The notes: a model not told the origin generated them from the letters alone. 64,000 nt of DNA from Mallotus nudiflorus (GCA_947683625.1 CANTUR010000340.1:2232001-2296000); one strand, 5' to 3'. Counted from the stretch's first letter, positions 32,398 to 44,423 are shown. Translations and numbers: made by a program.

Positions 32398-34398
32398 TGT
32401 GGACAACTAGTTTGATCAGCCTACAACAAAAGCATGATAATGAAAGTGACAAATGCTAAATGCAAGATTAGATCTAAAATCCATTTAAAAATATGTTAAA
32501 GACTAAAAACATTTCCTACATGGACCAAAGCCCATTATTTATCTTTAAAGATAATTAAGAATAAGCCTAGAGGCCCATAAAGCCCAATAAATGGCCCTTA
32601 GCTTAGCCATACTAAGGTGTTTCTTTATCAATAAGGCAAAGCCCTAGACATCTAAGGCGATTGTTATTCCACTAAGGTGCCAACTTAGTAGCATGATTAT
32701 ATTTTTTATAGGAGAATTTATGCCAAAGTAAAATACCAACTCTTTTATCTTTTGAACATTGACTCATTATTAGGTTTAATAGGGACATTACTAATAATGA
32801 TGGGGAATAATAAAGTATTATAAAAAGGGATTAAAAGAGGGGGAGTCGACATTCTACAGGGGAAGAGGGGACACAAAAAGGAAACTAAAGAGAAGTAAAA
32901 GAAAGGGAGAAGAAAGAGGTAAAAGGGTCCTTTTCATAAGCTAGAATGTATCAAACTTGTACTCAGAGTAAGAAAGAAACCCATTTCACTTCTGAGGGCT
33001 GCAGTCAATGGATTTAACTCGACTAAAATAGTAACCTCTATTTATTAACTTGAGTTTTCTTATAGTTTAATCATATTTCCTAATTTTAAAATGTGTGATT
33101 TTTAGCTTAGTTGAATTATTTTCTATATCTTCTATGATTATCTAATTATGATATTTTACTACCTTTCATCATGAGTATTTATATTTATAAAAATCAAACT
33201 TTGTATTGCATTTTATGTGAATGTGTAATAAAGTGGCATATATTCGATAAGGTGTCACCCTATTTGCACTAAGGGAATGCCTTAATTCAATAATGTGCCA
33301 CTTTACTTTTTAATTTATAGTTATTTCTTCTTCGTGTTTACTCATGTGTTTTGTTTATATTTTAAATCAAGTGTTGTTTTGTTGCATCCAACCTATTTAA
33401 ATTATAATTTTTGTTTATTAGTTTCTTGTATACTTGAGATTTTATTAATTTATTATATTTTTTAAGCCTATTTTCTTATATGTTCCATTCTATATTAGAA
33501 TGCTTTATTTGAATAGAGTTTTAAAAGATTATGTTAAATTTTATATTATGAAATTTTAATAGTCTATATATGTGTCTATATGGCGAATTATTTGTTTGAT
33601 TATTGGATTGTTTAATTCAATTATCTAAAGTAATTCACATAGATCAATTAAATAGGAATATTTTTGTATTTTTATTTTTATTTCAAGAAATTAACTTTGT
33701 GTTTCCTTGTGTGGGTTTTCTTTTAACTTTGGGGGTAAGTAACTTATTTTCAAGGAATAAATTGAATAGGTGATTAAATCACATATTTTACCATAGTTTT
33801 TAGGTCTTTTAATTTATTTTTTTCTTTATTTTATTGCATTTTTTTAATTATTTATATATATTAAAGGGTTATAAAATTTTCTGCTCCCTCCTTTTTTTGG
33901 TGGGCAATTATTTATTTTTAGTGTTGTGTGTAAAAGGTTTTCATTCTACTCCCCTATCCCCTTTTCTTTTTTATGGTGCATTTTATTTATTTTATTTACT
34001 ATAAATATATGATGGGATGATGTAAGACTTAGTGGCAAATTTGGACTAAATTGTAAAAGTGAACATTTGTTTAGTGGCAATCACATTTCATATGTTAATA
34101 GAGAAATAATATAATTAAAAGTAATAAAATATGAAATAGAAACAAAGGCCAACTGTAAGGTTGCATGGGCATTCAAAAGCCCATACCTAGTTTTTGAGCC
34201 CAATCTCTGATGACGGCTACTGGGGGCCCTCCATGGGATCTAATTATTGTAAAAGTGTGTCCTAAGACTCATATGGGTGGAAACTCCCATCTCTAATATA
34301 AGCTTAAAAGCCTACATTGTATTTCCTAGTGGGCCTTGAATCTATACAATACTGTGGTTGGCAAACATTTGGACACTTGCTAAACCCCGTCGCCTATA
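32398..34398 (+). mobile_element. Tat/Ogre-type LTR, plus strand
   Basis: It starts TGTGGACAAC after the PPT and ends GCTAAACCCCGTCGCCTATA. That end matches, in reverse complement, the terminus of family-A LTRs at 2610, 20227 and 28399 (TATAG-CGACGGGGTTTAGC). A TATA-like TATTATAAAAAG at about 32818 is followed by a purine-rich leader. Length 2.0 kb agrees with the 2.1 kb of the other family copy. The interior is diverged from family A, so it is a sister family. Sequence beyond 34398 belongs to the mobile-domain pseudogene. Confidence 0.65.
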
Positions 34399-35475
34399 AC
34401 GACCAAGCCACCAATGCTAGACTTTCTTGCCAAGAAACCAACTCTTGTAGAAAGGACCCTTGAGCAGAACTCATCTCATCCTCAAAGGACCAACAAGTCC
34501 GAGTGTGCTAAGATCAACTTTGAATGGATCGTGATGCAACTATCAAATAAAGATAAAGTTAAATAAATAAAGATAAGAATACTAACTAAGTTTTTTTCTT
34601 TGTAGGAACTTACATCATGAATGCTTAAATTGTTCAAATAGCTTGTATATTAGGAAAATCCTTAGAAGTCCCTTTATGAGCACTTAGATACCAAGCTCCT
34701 CAAGGAATGCTCAAGACATCATCATCATCTTGTTACATTTGAGGCCAAGGGAACTCATATGCCAAAATTTGTGCAAAATAAAATGGAAAGTCAAACATGT
34801 AAATAAAGAATTAAAAAAAGAATAAAGAGTTTATGTCTAGAGACCATTGAGATGAGTATGACCCGTGCAAACCTTATCCAAGCAACCATAAAGGTGTGCA
34901 AGAGCACCACCACCCCAATTATAGTTGTTAATCATATCAGAGTCACATAGAGTGTACATAAAGAATAAATGCACATTGCTCTTAGTATTATAGAACACAC
35001 ATGAGCCAAGGAGGAAGAGAAGAAAACACTATGCAAGCTTGTCCACTTCGACATCAGTGGTAGGGTCCAGTTCTAACAACTATTATGTATCCTTAAATAT
35101 CAAAGCACCACTATGATAATTGTGCAATGTATCTCTTGCTATCACTATCAAGATAAGGAGACTAAAAATAATAGCCAAAGGTTACTTATACTTTAGTGAA
35201 TGGTTGATCAAGTGAAAATTGACTGGATTAATGGTGATCTCCCCAAAGTTAAAATGAAAGGTGTGTGTGGTGTTCAGTAACCTTATGCTAAAAGCATAAA
35301 GTCTCATTAATTTTCTAGTATGATGGGACTCATATGGAAGGATGGATAGAAAGTCATCAAAACATGTCACTAAGATCCTAGCTTGAGCAACATTTGAAAG
35401 TTCTTCATACCATGCAGGTGCTAATTTGAGGTTTCCATTACCTTTTGTCAGTGCAATTTTATCTAACTAAAAAAT
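34399..35475 (-). pseudogene. Plant mobile domain (PMD) protein pseudogene
   Basis: On the minus strand 35450-35182 gives LKLAPAWYEELSNVAQARIL then THTFHFNFGEITINPVNFHL. Further on (34925-34863) it gives YNWGGGALAHLYGCLD. These are the FGE-T-I and YNWG-ALAHLY-LD hallmarks of the plant mobile domain, found in MAIN/MAIL proteins and in many transposable elements. The domain order is right but stops and frame changes separate the pieces, and the C-terminal part toward 34420 is only weakly readable. The plus-strand Tat/Ogre-type LTR end at 34398 probably interrupts it. The element-borne type is likelier than a host MAIN gene. Confidence 0.7.
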
Positions 35476-36003
35476 TTAAATGCCTAAAAGTCTAACCCTA
35501 ACCACCCACCACCCACAAAGACCCAAAATTTAAAAAAAAAATTATGAACAACCATTTTTGGGTGATGGAAAGTCAGTTTGACTATTTATTAGGCAAAATC
35601 GGTTATCCATGCATTGAACCATGCAAAAAATACATCCCAAATTGATTAGTCATATGAGCTATTCATGTGCCAAAACTGGCCATTCAGCATTAATTTTTAA
35701 AAAATTCACCCAAACATATAAATGTTCAATCTAAACACATCCTAAACATCAAAGCTAACCTAAATCAAGTTTGTAGGTGCATGGGTACTTAAAATTTCAA
35801 AGAAATTGTAGCAAAAAGTAACTTGATCTAAGCAAATATGGTTACTGAGGTTGTAGAGCAATGGAGGAGTTTCTTTATGAAGCAATTTGATTTTGGGTTC
35901 TTGTAATCCTCTGTAGTTTGTTAATAGATGATGCATTGAATTTCGTCCTAATGTTGCTGGAGTTCTCTATTGTGCCATTTGAAGTTGTAGAGTGTTTAGA
36001 GGA
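35476..36003. other. No recognised feature
   Basis: AT-rich sequence between the PMD pseudogene and the Tekay insertion. It may include diverged upstream parts of the PMD gene. No motif seen. Confidence 0.6.
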
Positions 36004-36008
36004 TTTTG
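36004..36008 (+). repeat. Target-site duplication TTTTG (left copy)
   Basis: TTTTG directly before the LTR start TGTAATACCC. The identical TTTTG stands at 44424-44428 directly after the LTR end GGGTCATGACA. Five bases is the normal duplication length for Gypsy integrases. Confidence 0.85.
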
Positions 36009-36186
36009 TGTAATACCCTATATATTACTTAAATAAAAAAAAGGGGGGTATTTTTTTTTATCAAATCATATTAGTAATAAATATTTCTTCATCATATTAT
36101 ATTTTATTTATGCTTATATTATTTTAGGGCCGTTAATATATGTGAGTATTATTTAATTATTGTTTAAAATTTCATTGTCTATCTTA

Positions 36187-36226
<40 letters not shown>

Positions 36227-36270
36227 ATTATATTGAATATTATGTCTATATGGGTGTTTATAACCAAATG

Positions 36271-36278
<8 letters not shown>
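36009..36278 (+). mobile_element. Tekay LTR start, left arm of inverted repeat
   Basis: TGTAATACCCTATATATTAC onwards. Reverse-complementary to 36596-36865 over 270 bases with one mismatch noticed (near 36172). Even the internal ATT microsatellite and the A8-G6-T9 homopolymer runs have the same length in both arms. Confidence 0.95.
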
Positions 36279-36321
<43 letters not shown>

Positions 36322-36391
36322 TATAAAGTATAATTATATACATGTATATATATATATATATATATAATTTCATGTAGTGTATGTTTAGGTA

Positions 36392-36432
<41 letters not shown>

Positions 36433-36509
36433 TATACATACTTGGGTGTCTAAGTGAGTATTAGTGTATGTATATACATATATATATACATACATACACA
36501 TAAATAGAC

Positions 36510-36595
<86 letters not shown>
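36279..36595. repeat. AT/ATAC microsatellites between the palindrome arms
   Basis: Long (AT)n tracts (36280-36316, 36346-36366, 36399-36427, 36515-36597) with short unique phrases between them ('cttgggtgtctaagtgag' near 36442). The spurious open frames here encode only Ile-Tyr repeats. Confidence 0.95.
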
Positions 36596-36603
<8 letters not shown>

Positions 36604-36647
36604 CATTTGGTTATAAACACCCATATAGACATAATATTCAATATAAT

Positions 36648-36687
<40 letters not shown>

Positions 36688-36865
36688 TAAGATAGACAAT
36701 GAAATTTTAAATAATAATTAAATAATACTCACATATATTAACGGCCCTAAAATAATATAAGCATAAATAAAATATAATATGATGAAGAAATATTTATTAC
36801 TAATATGATTTGATAAAAAAAAATACCCCCCTTTTTTTTATTTAAGTAATATATAGGGTATTACA
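36596..36865 (-). mobile_element. Tekay LTR start, right arm of inverted repeat
   Basis: Minus-strand TGTAATACCC starts at 36865, immediately after the PPT of the minus-strand pol. By position it is the beginning of the element's 3' LTR, continuing into the AT tract and nothing further on this strand. Confidence 0.95.
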
Positions 36866-36879
36866 GTCTCCCCTCCTTA
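36866..36879 (-). promoter_or_regulatory. Polypurine tract of the Tekay element
   Basis: The minus strand reads TAAGGAGGGGAGAC directly before TGTAATACCC. Confidence 0.9.
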
Positions 36880-36921
36880 TACGAATTCGTCCTCGAATTC
36901 AAGAAAAGAAGAATTACAAAG

Positions 36922-39900
36922 CTAAGAAGGGAAGAGATACGGGAAAGAAACTCGCATCTCGGCTTCAGTTTCCCAAGTGCAATCCTTTGCGGAATGGTTA
37001 CTCCATAACACCTTCACCATCGGTATCTCCTTAGTTCGCAGTTGTCGGATTTGGCGATTCACAATCGCCACCAGGTATTCCTCGTAAGTCAAATCATCGC
37101 TAAGCTCTACAGCTTGAGGTTGCAACACGTGAGACGGATCAGGGACGTATTTTCTCAACATGGAAACATGAAATACAGGATGGATTCTCGATAGCTCTGG
37201 TGGAAACACCAGCCTATATGCCACTTCACCCACTCTAGACCGAATCTCAAACGGTCCAATGTATCTGGGAGCTAGCTTACCCTTCTTACCAAATCTCATA
37301 ACTCCTTTCATTGGTGACACCTTCAGGAACACCATGTCACCAACCATGAAGGATACATCCTTCCTCCTAGGGTCAGTATAGCTCTTTTGTCTACTGAAGG
37401 TTGTCTTCAATCGCTACTGAATAATGGGGATTTTCTCTGAAGTGATCTGCACTAACTCTGGTCCTGTTAACTGCCACTCACCAATCTCCCAACACAATGG
37501 TGATCTACACTTCCTACCATATAGTGCCTCATATGGAGCCATCTCAATGCTAGCATGATAGCTATTATTATAAGCAAACTCAATCAGTGGCAAGTGTGAA
37601 TCCCATTGTCCTCCAAAATCCATTACACACATCCTCAGCATATCTTCTAACGTCTGGATGGTCCTCTCTGACTGACCATCTGTCTGAGGGTGGAAGGCCA
37701 TACTGAAATCCAATCTGGTACCCAAGGCCTTGTGTAACTCTTGCCAAAAGACTGAGGTAAAGGTGGCTCCTCTATCCGACACTATGCTCACAGGTACTCC
37801 ATGTAGACAAACAATCCTATTGACATAAAGTCTTGCTAGTCTATCACTAGAGTATGTCTTCTTTATAGGTAGAAAATGTGTTGATTTAGTCAACCTGTCA
37901 ACAATCACCCAAATAGCATCATAACCTCCAATAGTTCGAGGTAGCCCAGTCACGAAATCCATGGCTATTATATCCCATTTCCATTCAGGAATCGGCATGG
38001 GTTGCAACAGTCCCGAGGGTCTCTAATGTTCAAGCTTTACTTGCTGGCAAGTCAAGCACCTGGATACAAATTCTGCAATGTCCTTCTTCATTCCATTCCA
38101 CCAATATGTATCCTTCAGATTATGATACATCTTGGTAGAACCCGGATGAACACTATATGCAGAAAAATGTGCTTCTTCCATAATCTCCTTTCCCAAGTCA
38201 TCAACATCTGGCACACAAATCCTAGTGCCCAACCGTAATACACCTTCTCTGTCAATCATAAAGTCCCGTGATTGTCCTTGTTGGACTTCATACATAATCC
38301 TCTACAACTGGGGGTCTCTGCTCTGAGCTACCTTAACCTGATCCAAGTATACTGATCGTACACTGAATTGAGCTAAAAGGCACTTTCGGGTAACTTTCAT
38401 CTGCAACCCTTGATCAATCAACCCATGCAACTCCTTGATAATGGGCCTTCTCTTTGTACTAATATGGGCAAGGTTGCCTGCTGATTTTCTACTCAAGGCA
38501 TCCGCAACAACATTCGCCTTGCCTGGATGGTATAAAATGGAGCAATCATAATCCTTAAGGAGTTCCATTCACCTCCTCTGCCTCAGATTCAAGTCCCTCT
38601 GCTAGAAAATATATTTCGAGCTCTTATGATCTGTGTATATCTCACACGTCACTCCGTACAAGTAATGCCTCCATATTTTCAAAGCAAACACCACGGCTAC
38701 CATCTCTAAGTCGTGAGTAGGATAGTTCTGCTCGTGCTTCTTCAATTGCCTCAAAGCATAAGCAATCACTTGGCCATTTTGCATCAACACATAGCCCAAT
38801 CCTACTCTGGAAGCATCACAATACATTGTATAACCTTCATTCCCAGAGGGTAAAGTTAGAATTGGTACCGACATCAACAAGTTCTTCAATAACTGAAAGT
38901 GCTCTTCGCATTTGTCTGTCCATACAAACTTAGCACTCTTCTGGGTCAACCTTGTCAAAGGTGCAACAATTCTAGAGAAGTCCTTCACAAATCTTCTGTA
39001 ATAGCCTGCTAGACCTAGGAAACTTCGTACTTCCCTAACTATAGTTGGCCTTGACCACTCTGTAATAGCCTCTATCTTCTTAAGGTCCACCTATATGCCA
39101 TCTCGAGAAACCACGTGGCCTAAAACTGCCACTTAATGCAACCAGAATTCACACTTTGAGAATTTGGCATACAACCTGTGCTCCCTTAAAGTCTGAAGTA
39201 CCCTTCTCAGATGCATCACATGCTCAACCTCACTCTTGGAATAAACCAAGATATCATCAATGAAAACTATCATAAACTGATCCAAGTATGGCCTGAACAC
39301 CCGATTCATCAAGTCCATAAAGGCTGTTGGAGCATTAGTCAACCCAAAGGACATTACTAAAAACTTATAATGGCCATATCTTGTTCAAAAGGCTGTCTTG
39401 GGCTCATCACCTCTTCTGATTCTCAACTGATGATACCCCGATCTCAGGTCTATTTTAGAGAAGCATATAGCACCTCGAAGTTGATCAAACAGATCATCGA
39501 TCCTCAGAAGTGGGTACTTATTCTTGATGGTGACCTTATTCAACTGCCTGTAGTCGATACAAAGGCGAAGGCTACCATCCTTCTTATTCATGAACAACAC
39601 CGGAGCACCCCAAGGCGATGTACTGGGTCTGATGAAACCCTTATCAAGTAACTCCTGCAATTGCTCTTTCAGCTCCTGTAGTTTAGCTGGTGCCATTCTG
39701 TAGGGTGGCATAGAAATAGGATCCATACCATGTATGACATCAATACATAACTCTATCTCTCTGTCTGGTGGTAATCCTGGTAATTCTTCAGGAAAGACAT
39801 CCAAAAATTCACACACCATTGGCACCTGCTCAATTGCCACATTCTCCTTCTCAACATCTCTTACCACTACCAAGTATCCCTGACAACCCCTTCTAAGCAT

Positions 39901-40660
39901 CTTCCGGGCTGTAATGGTAGAAATGAGATTATGAGGCATAAAGCTCTTCTCACCTTTGAAATAGAATTCTTCTTCATCTGGAATTCTGAACACCACTTCT
40001 TTCTCTCTATAATTCATAAAGGCATAATACCTCGACAACCAATCCATACCCAAAATGACGTCGAATTCCAGTACGTCGAGCAATACTAAGTTTGCCCATA
40101 GTTCTTTACCATCAACTATCACCAGACACGAAGGAAAGAAGACATCTGTCTCCAACTCGTCACTAAGAGGAGTCAAAACAGATAGAGGAAAGGACAACCT
40201 AGAAGGCTGCCACTCAATTCTCGAAGCGAACACAGGAGAAATGAAGGAATGTGAAGCACTGGGATCAAACAACACTCTAGCATCACATGCACAAACTGAG
40301 AGAATACCTGCTACCACTGCATTCGAGGTCTGAGCATCTTGTGGTGTCAAAGTGAACACTCGAGCCTAACCATGACCTGCCTGCTGAGAAGTCGAAGGCT
40401 GCGCAAAACTACGTCTGCTAGGTCTACCAACTGAACCTCGACCCTACTGACTCATAAGCTGAGGCAGTCTCTGATGTGGCTGTATGGGTGCTCGATACTA
40501 CTGAGGCATAAGATAGTAGGGCTGAGCCACTGACGAAGATGAACCTTGAACGTACTGTGGCTGGTATCTGGTGTGGGGACAAGCTGTGGCAAGATGTCCA
40601 ACCTGCCTACATCTGAAGCAAGCGCCCATCAAGACATTATAAGGATCTATCATGGTGCCC
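36922..40660 (-). pseudogene. pol: Tekay chromovirus pol: protease, RT, RNase H, integrase, chromodomain
   Basis: Zinc knuckle CFRCRQVGHLATAC at the gag border (40620-40579). Protease LFDPSASHSF (about 40268) and ILGMDWLSRY. RT: PYRMAPAKLQELK, LRLCIDYRQLNKVT, FSKIDLRSGYHQ, FIDDILVYSKS (39710-39230). RNase H: YCDASRVGLGYVLM, IYTDHKSSKY (38830-38610). Integrase: HPGSTKMYHNL with CLTCQQVK (38160-38030), DDE core MDFVTGLP, IVSDRGATFTS, HPQTDGQSE (37960-37660), then a GPF module. Chromodomain: YEEYLVAIVNRQIRQLR to WETEAEMR (37095-36945). The order RT-RNase H-integrase-chromodomain is diagnostic. The whole stretch stays in one frame to position 41205 but has 11 stops inside pol and the gag-pol linker, no frameshift. 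Confidence 0.95.
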
Positions 40661-40671
40661 TGGCAGATATG

Positions 40672-41464
40672 TCACCTCTCAATCAAATGGGCCTCCTCAA
40701 TCACACTCTCTAGGGTGCGGTCCTTGGTACGTATACCAATAAAAGTGGGTCCCAATCCGATAACATACAACTCCACTGCTCTATAAGGGTCCCTCCTGAT
40801 ATCTTCTACATGTCGGGATAGTCTATTAAACTCTCTGGTGTAGTCCTCCACTGACCTATCGCCTCTAGTGATGTGGAGTAACTGCCACCTGTTGGCATTT
40901 ATGGTGGATGGAGGATAGAAAAATCTCAAGAAGCGGTCCTTAAATTCTGGGCAAGTTAGCTCATGCATCGATGGCTGAATCGACTGCATAAACCAATCCT
41001 GAGCAGCTGCTTGAACCGATAACTCCACAATTATAATCCTCTGATAATCCGTATGTCCAGTCCTGGTGCATGCCTCAATCGCATTAATGAAGTCTAAGGC
41101 ATCACCCCGTACCATCGAAAGAAACTCTATCGATCCGAGAGTAAAGAAGTGCTGCTTCAGTGTCTGACATCCCTTGGTTCCTCTGCTGAAGCATCTGCTA
41201 TACAAGGGGCATTGCCTGATTCAATGCTGTTAGACCCTGATTAATCCCTGCCAGTCCAGCTGCAAAGGCTATGGGGTCAACAGCTGGGGCTTCAGGCTTG
41301 ACTAGCAGCTGATAAGGAATCTCAGCTGCAGCTACCCTAGCTCGACCTCTACCTCTACCTCTGCCCTTACGACGTGGAGCAGGAAGGGGAGCTTCATCAT
41401 GCACAGACTGCTCATCAAGCCTAAGGGTCAGATCAATATCGGGGTCAGTACGCACATGCCTCAT
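40672..41464 (-). pseudogene. gag: Tekay chromovirus gag
   Basis: ATG at 41462-41464 opens MRHVRTDPDIDLTL, an arginine-glycine-rich stretch (RRKGRGRGRGRARV) and an alanine-rich segment, ending at a TAG (41198-41200). The next frame continues from 41205: FLSMVRGDALDFINAIEACT and FKDRFLRFFYP, which are the capsid region of plant chromovirus Gag, then VEDYTREFNRLSRHVEDI. This is the only frame change seen in gag-pol, near 41100-41200. A TGA closes the capsid part at 40672. Gag forms the particle; the zinc knuckle follows at 40620. Confidence 0.9.
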
Positions 41465-41623
41465 TTTGAAAAGAAGACAAGGAAAAATTTAAAATGGGGT
41501 AAGAATATTTAAAACAATGTGGAATTAGAAACAATAACATCTCAAGACAATTATCAACCCTAAAGCTGTAGTAGTTATATAGAAAGACAGACATAGATCA
41601 TTAATCGAACTTATGCTTTGATA
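41465..41623 (-). promoter_or_regulatory. Leader and truncated PBS of the Tekay element
   Basis: On the minus strand the leader begins TATCAAAGCATAAGTTCG at 41623. TATCAAAGC fits the last nine bases of a TGGTATCAGAGC-type initiator-tRNA site with one change; the expected TGG and the LTR end before it are replaced by an AT microsatellite. The junction therefore lies within the primer binding site. Confidence 0.65.
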
Positions 41624-41634
41624 TATATATAATA

Positions 41635-41676
<42 letters not shown>

Positions 41677-41698
41677 TATACTATAATATACTATAAAC

Positions 41699-41766
<68 letters not shown>
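41624..41766. repeat. (AT)n microsatellite at the second orientation switch
   Basis: Two pure AT tracts (about 41641-41674 and 41704-41768) separated by 'actatactataatatactataaac'-like sequence. Confidence 0.95.
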
Positions 41767-41772
<6 letters not shown>

Positions 41773-42726
41773 GGAAGAAGAAAATAGGAGCCGAAGCTCA
41801 CCTCCCTCCCCCATCGCGCGACGCCCTCGATTGCCACCCTCACTGTGCCTTCCCCATCTCCGACCACCATTTGCTGCTTCCTCCTCCTTCTCCTTCACCT
41901 CCGATCGCCTACAGAGCCGTCGAAAACCACTGGAAGGGAAGAAGCCAAGAGTTACTCCAAAAATCGCCCAAGCTTCGTCCGGCCACCATTTCCCACCATT
42001 CTGGTGCCAATCTCCTCCCCTTGCACTGGTGAGACACATTCCAAGCTTAGTTTAAGCTTTAATCTCGTTTTTGGTTGAGTTTTGAGGATTTTTTATTTTT
42101 GAACTCTAGGGTTTTTAATTTTTTTTAACTTGCTCTAGCTTGATTCATGCAAATTTCATTTTCAAATGTGATTCCTAGTAGCTCAATCTACCTCTAGGAA
42201 TTTTTGTATAATTTTTGGAATTTATTTTAATTTTTGGTGAATTATTGAATATTTTAATATTATTTTAGGAATTTTTGGGAATTAATTATAAAAATAATAA
42301 ATAATAATAATATTTGGTATTTTGATGTTATTATTGAGTTGATATTAATTTTAGGGTAAGAAAATAAATTTTTTTGAATATTATACAATTTTTTAGGAAT
42401 TTTTATACTTTATATCAAAATTTAATTATTAGGCTAATTATATTTTTTAGAAGAAATTAAAAAGCCATTAATATGTTTTAATTATATTAAGAATTTAACA
42501 TTGAGAAAATAAGTTTTGGATGATTAAATAATTTTAAGGAATTTTTTTTAGTATATATATAGCACATTATGTAATTTATATATTCTAGGGGTAAAAATGT
42601 AATTTTACATTAAGTATGATATATATATATTTTTTAATTAGTTTTATTGCTATTTAAAAGGGTTTAGAAAATTTTATAAATTAATTGATATAATTTCCTT
42701 AGTGTAAAATTTTAAATGTCAAATTC

Positions 42727-42766
<40 letters not shown>

Positions 42767-44423
42767 TATATATATATATATATTCATATAATACATTACC
42801 AAGGTTTTCATTTGGATAATAATTATATTTATATTGTTGGTGATGGAATACAAATTGAATTATTTAATTTTGAATAATTAAGATTTTATATATGTTATTT
42901 ATTTTTAGTATATGTGTATGTAATATATATATATTTTTTGAGAAATAAATATTATTAATTTTTGATATTTGTTTAGGCTATGATCTCGGTCGGGGCAAAT
43001 TGTAGCTTTGAAAGCCCAACTCGAGTGTGGGTGGTTGTGGCTATTAGAAGTGCATTTTCCTATGCAGGTCTGGCTCTACCTTCGGTAGAGAGATGTCCGT
43101 TTTACAGAGGAGACTCTGTCGAAATTTCGATAGATTTTCTCGTAAAATGTGATACTCGTAAAATTTCTATCGTTAGTTAGGTTAAATCTTGTCTGTCGAG
43201 TCTTGTCCTATTTTCCTCGAGTCAGTCTGGAATTTCATTATTCTGTTGATTTCTGATTCCGATTCCTTAGTCATGTTTTAAAGATCGATTTATTATTTTT
43301 CTTTTAGATCATATCAGAGCAGAAGCTATGAGACCGAGGCAGACGCGTGGTCATCAGCCTTCACATTCATCCTGTAAGTCGATAGAATGATTTGTGTGTG
43401 TGTTTTAATTAACAAATGCGTGTGCTCATATTTTATTATTGATTATATGATTTATTTAATTTAATGTTGCTATTTAAGATTTATATGCATTTTATTTATT
43501 TAAAATCGATTTTAAGAAATTTTGGTAGAACGGGCTACCTAGTGGGCTTCACCAGGACTATGTGCACATGGTAGAGATTGAGAGATGGATCCGATAATTG
43601 TATGATTGATGAATGTTAAACTGGGACGGGTGCCTCGGTAGAAGCCTTTGCTCTCGGGGACCGCCAGTGAGTGGAAAGTCAATAATGGACTGGGATGGGT
43701 GCCTCGGTTGATGCCTTAGCTCTCGGGGACCACCAGTGCCATTTATTTGGATTAAGTGAATGACTACGGCTTAGTGCCTCAGTTGATGCCTTTGCTCTCG
43801 GGGACCGGTAGTCTAGCTGGAATAAGTGGGCCCGGTTGGCCATTTAGATTTTGGGTTTAGGGTTCTACCGAGATTTTTCAAAAGCTATACTTATATATTA
43901 TAAATTATTTTCACTATAACATATATAGTTTTAAAAGGTTTTTAAACCGTATAGCTCTTTTATTGACTTACTCAGTGAGGTCTGATTCCCCTCAATATAT
44001 TTTTTTCACGAGCTTGGGAGTTCGACCTCAGACTTCCTCCACGCCGGATTTCTTCTTCACCGGCTATTTTATATAGGTCATTGTAAGCTGTACTGTGTGT
44101 TAATCTAGGTTGCTGCAGTAGTATATGTACTAAGGATTTGTATGGTTTAAACATAATTATATAGTTTATTTGTACAAAATACGCTTATGTATAAGATTTA
44201 AATTTGATTTATAATATGAGACGTTGAAACACATTATCATTTAAACAGTTGAATTTGTGTAATTTGAGAAAAATTAGTTTGATAATGTGTTCTATTTTAA
44301 AATAAAGTTTTAAATTGAAAGGAGTTGTTTACTTTTTCTTTAAGGCTTACTACGGGTTTCGGGGGCCTTATGCCTTCCCATTCCCTAGTGCCAGTCACGT
44401 GCCCTCGGGTTCGGGTCATGACA
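41767..44423 (+). mobile_element. Tekay LTR, remaining R-U5 part, plus strand
   Basis: After the AT tract comes 'aaggaagaagaaaatagg' and a GC-rich leader, the usual transcript start region of such LTRs, then AT-rich DNA and the end CCTCGGGTTCGGGTCATGACA (last base 44423). No PBS follows; instead the TTTTG duplication does, so this is the outer element end. Together with 36009 to about 36590 it makes an LTR of about 3 kb. An AT tract lies at 42730-42782. Confidence 0.85.
43619..43820 (+). repeat. Three 72-bp repeats inside the Tekay LTR
   Basis: Copies at about 43619, 43691 and 43764 share 'actgggacgggtgcctcggt', then 'gatgcctttgctctcgggg' and 'accgccagt'. GC-rich compared with their surroundings. 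Confidence 0.85.

Larger units (their letters stand above)
36009..44423. mobile_element. Tekay-type chromovirus with internal inversion
   Basis: The outer ends are one plus-strand LTR start (36009) and one plus-strand LTR end (44423), bracketed by a perfect 5-bp duplication. Inside, from about 36596 to 41623, everything is on the minus strand: LTR start, PPT, pol, gag, leader, and a PBS remnant. Both orientation changes occur inside AT microsatellites. Chromodomain-bearing Gypsy elements with LTRs starting TGTAA.ACCC and ending GTGACA are the Tekay/Del lineage. Confidence 0.85.

Noticed and set aside
34381..34398. CCCCGTCGCCTATA as start of a separate transposon
   Set aside because: It is the known terminus of the Tat/Ogre-type LTR family in opposite orientation.
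36179..36699. Open frames of 86 and 104 codons on the minus strand
   Set aside because: They translate (AT)n and (ATT)n microsatellites into Ile-Tyr and Leu/Ile runs; no gene.
41831..42078. Two plus-strand frames rich in Pro and Ser in GC-rich sequence, gene-like at first sight
   Set aside because: They lie in the transcribed leader part of the Tekay LTR, whose GC-rich R-U5 region gives open frames without meaning.
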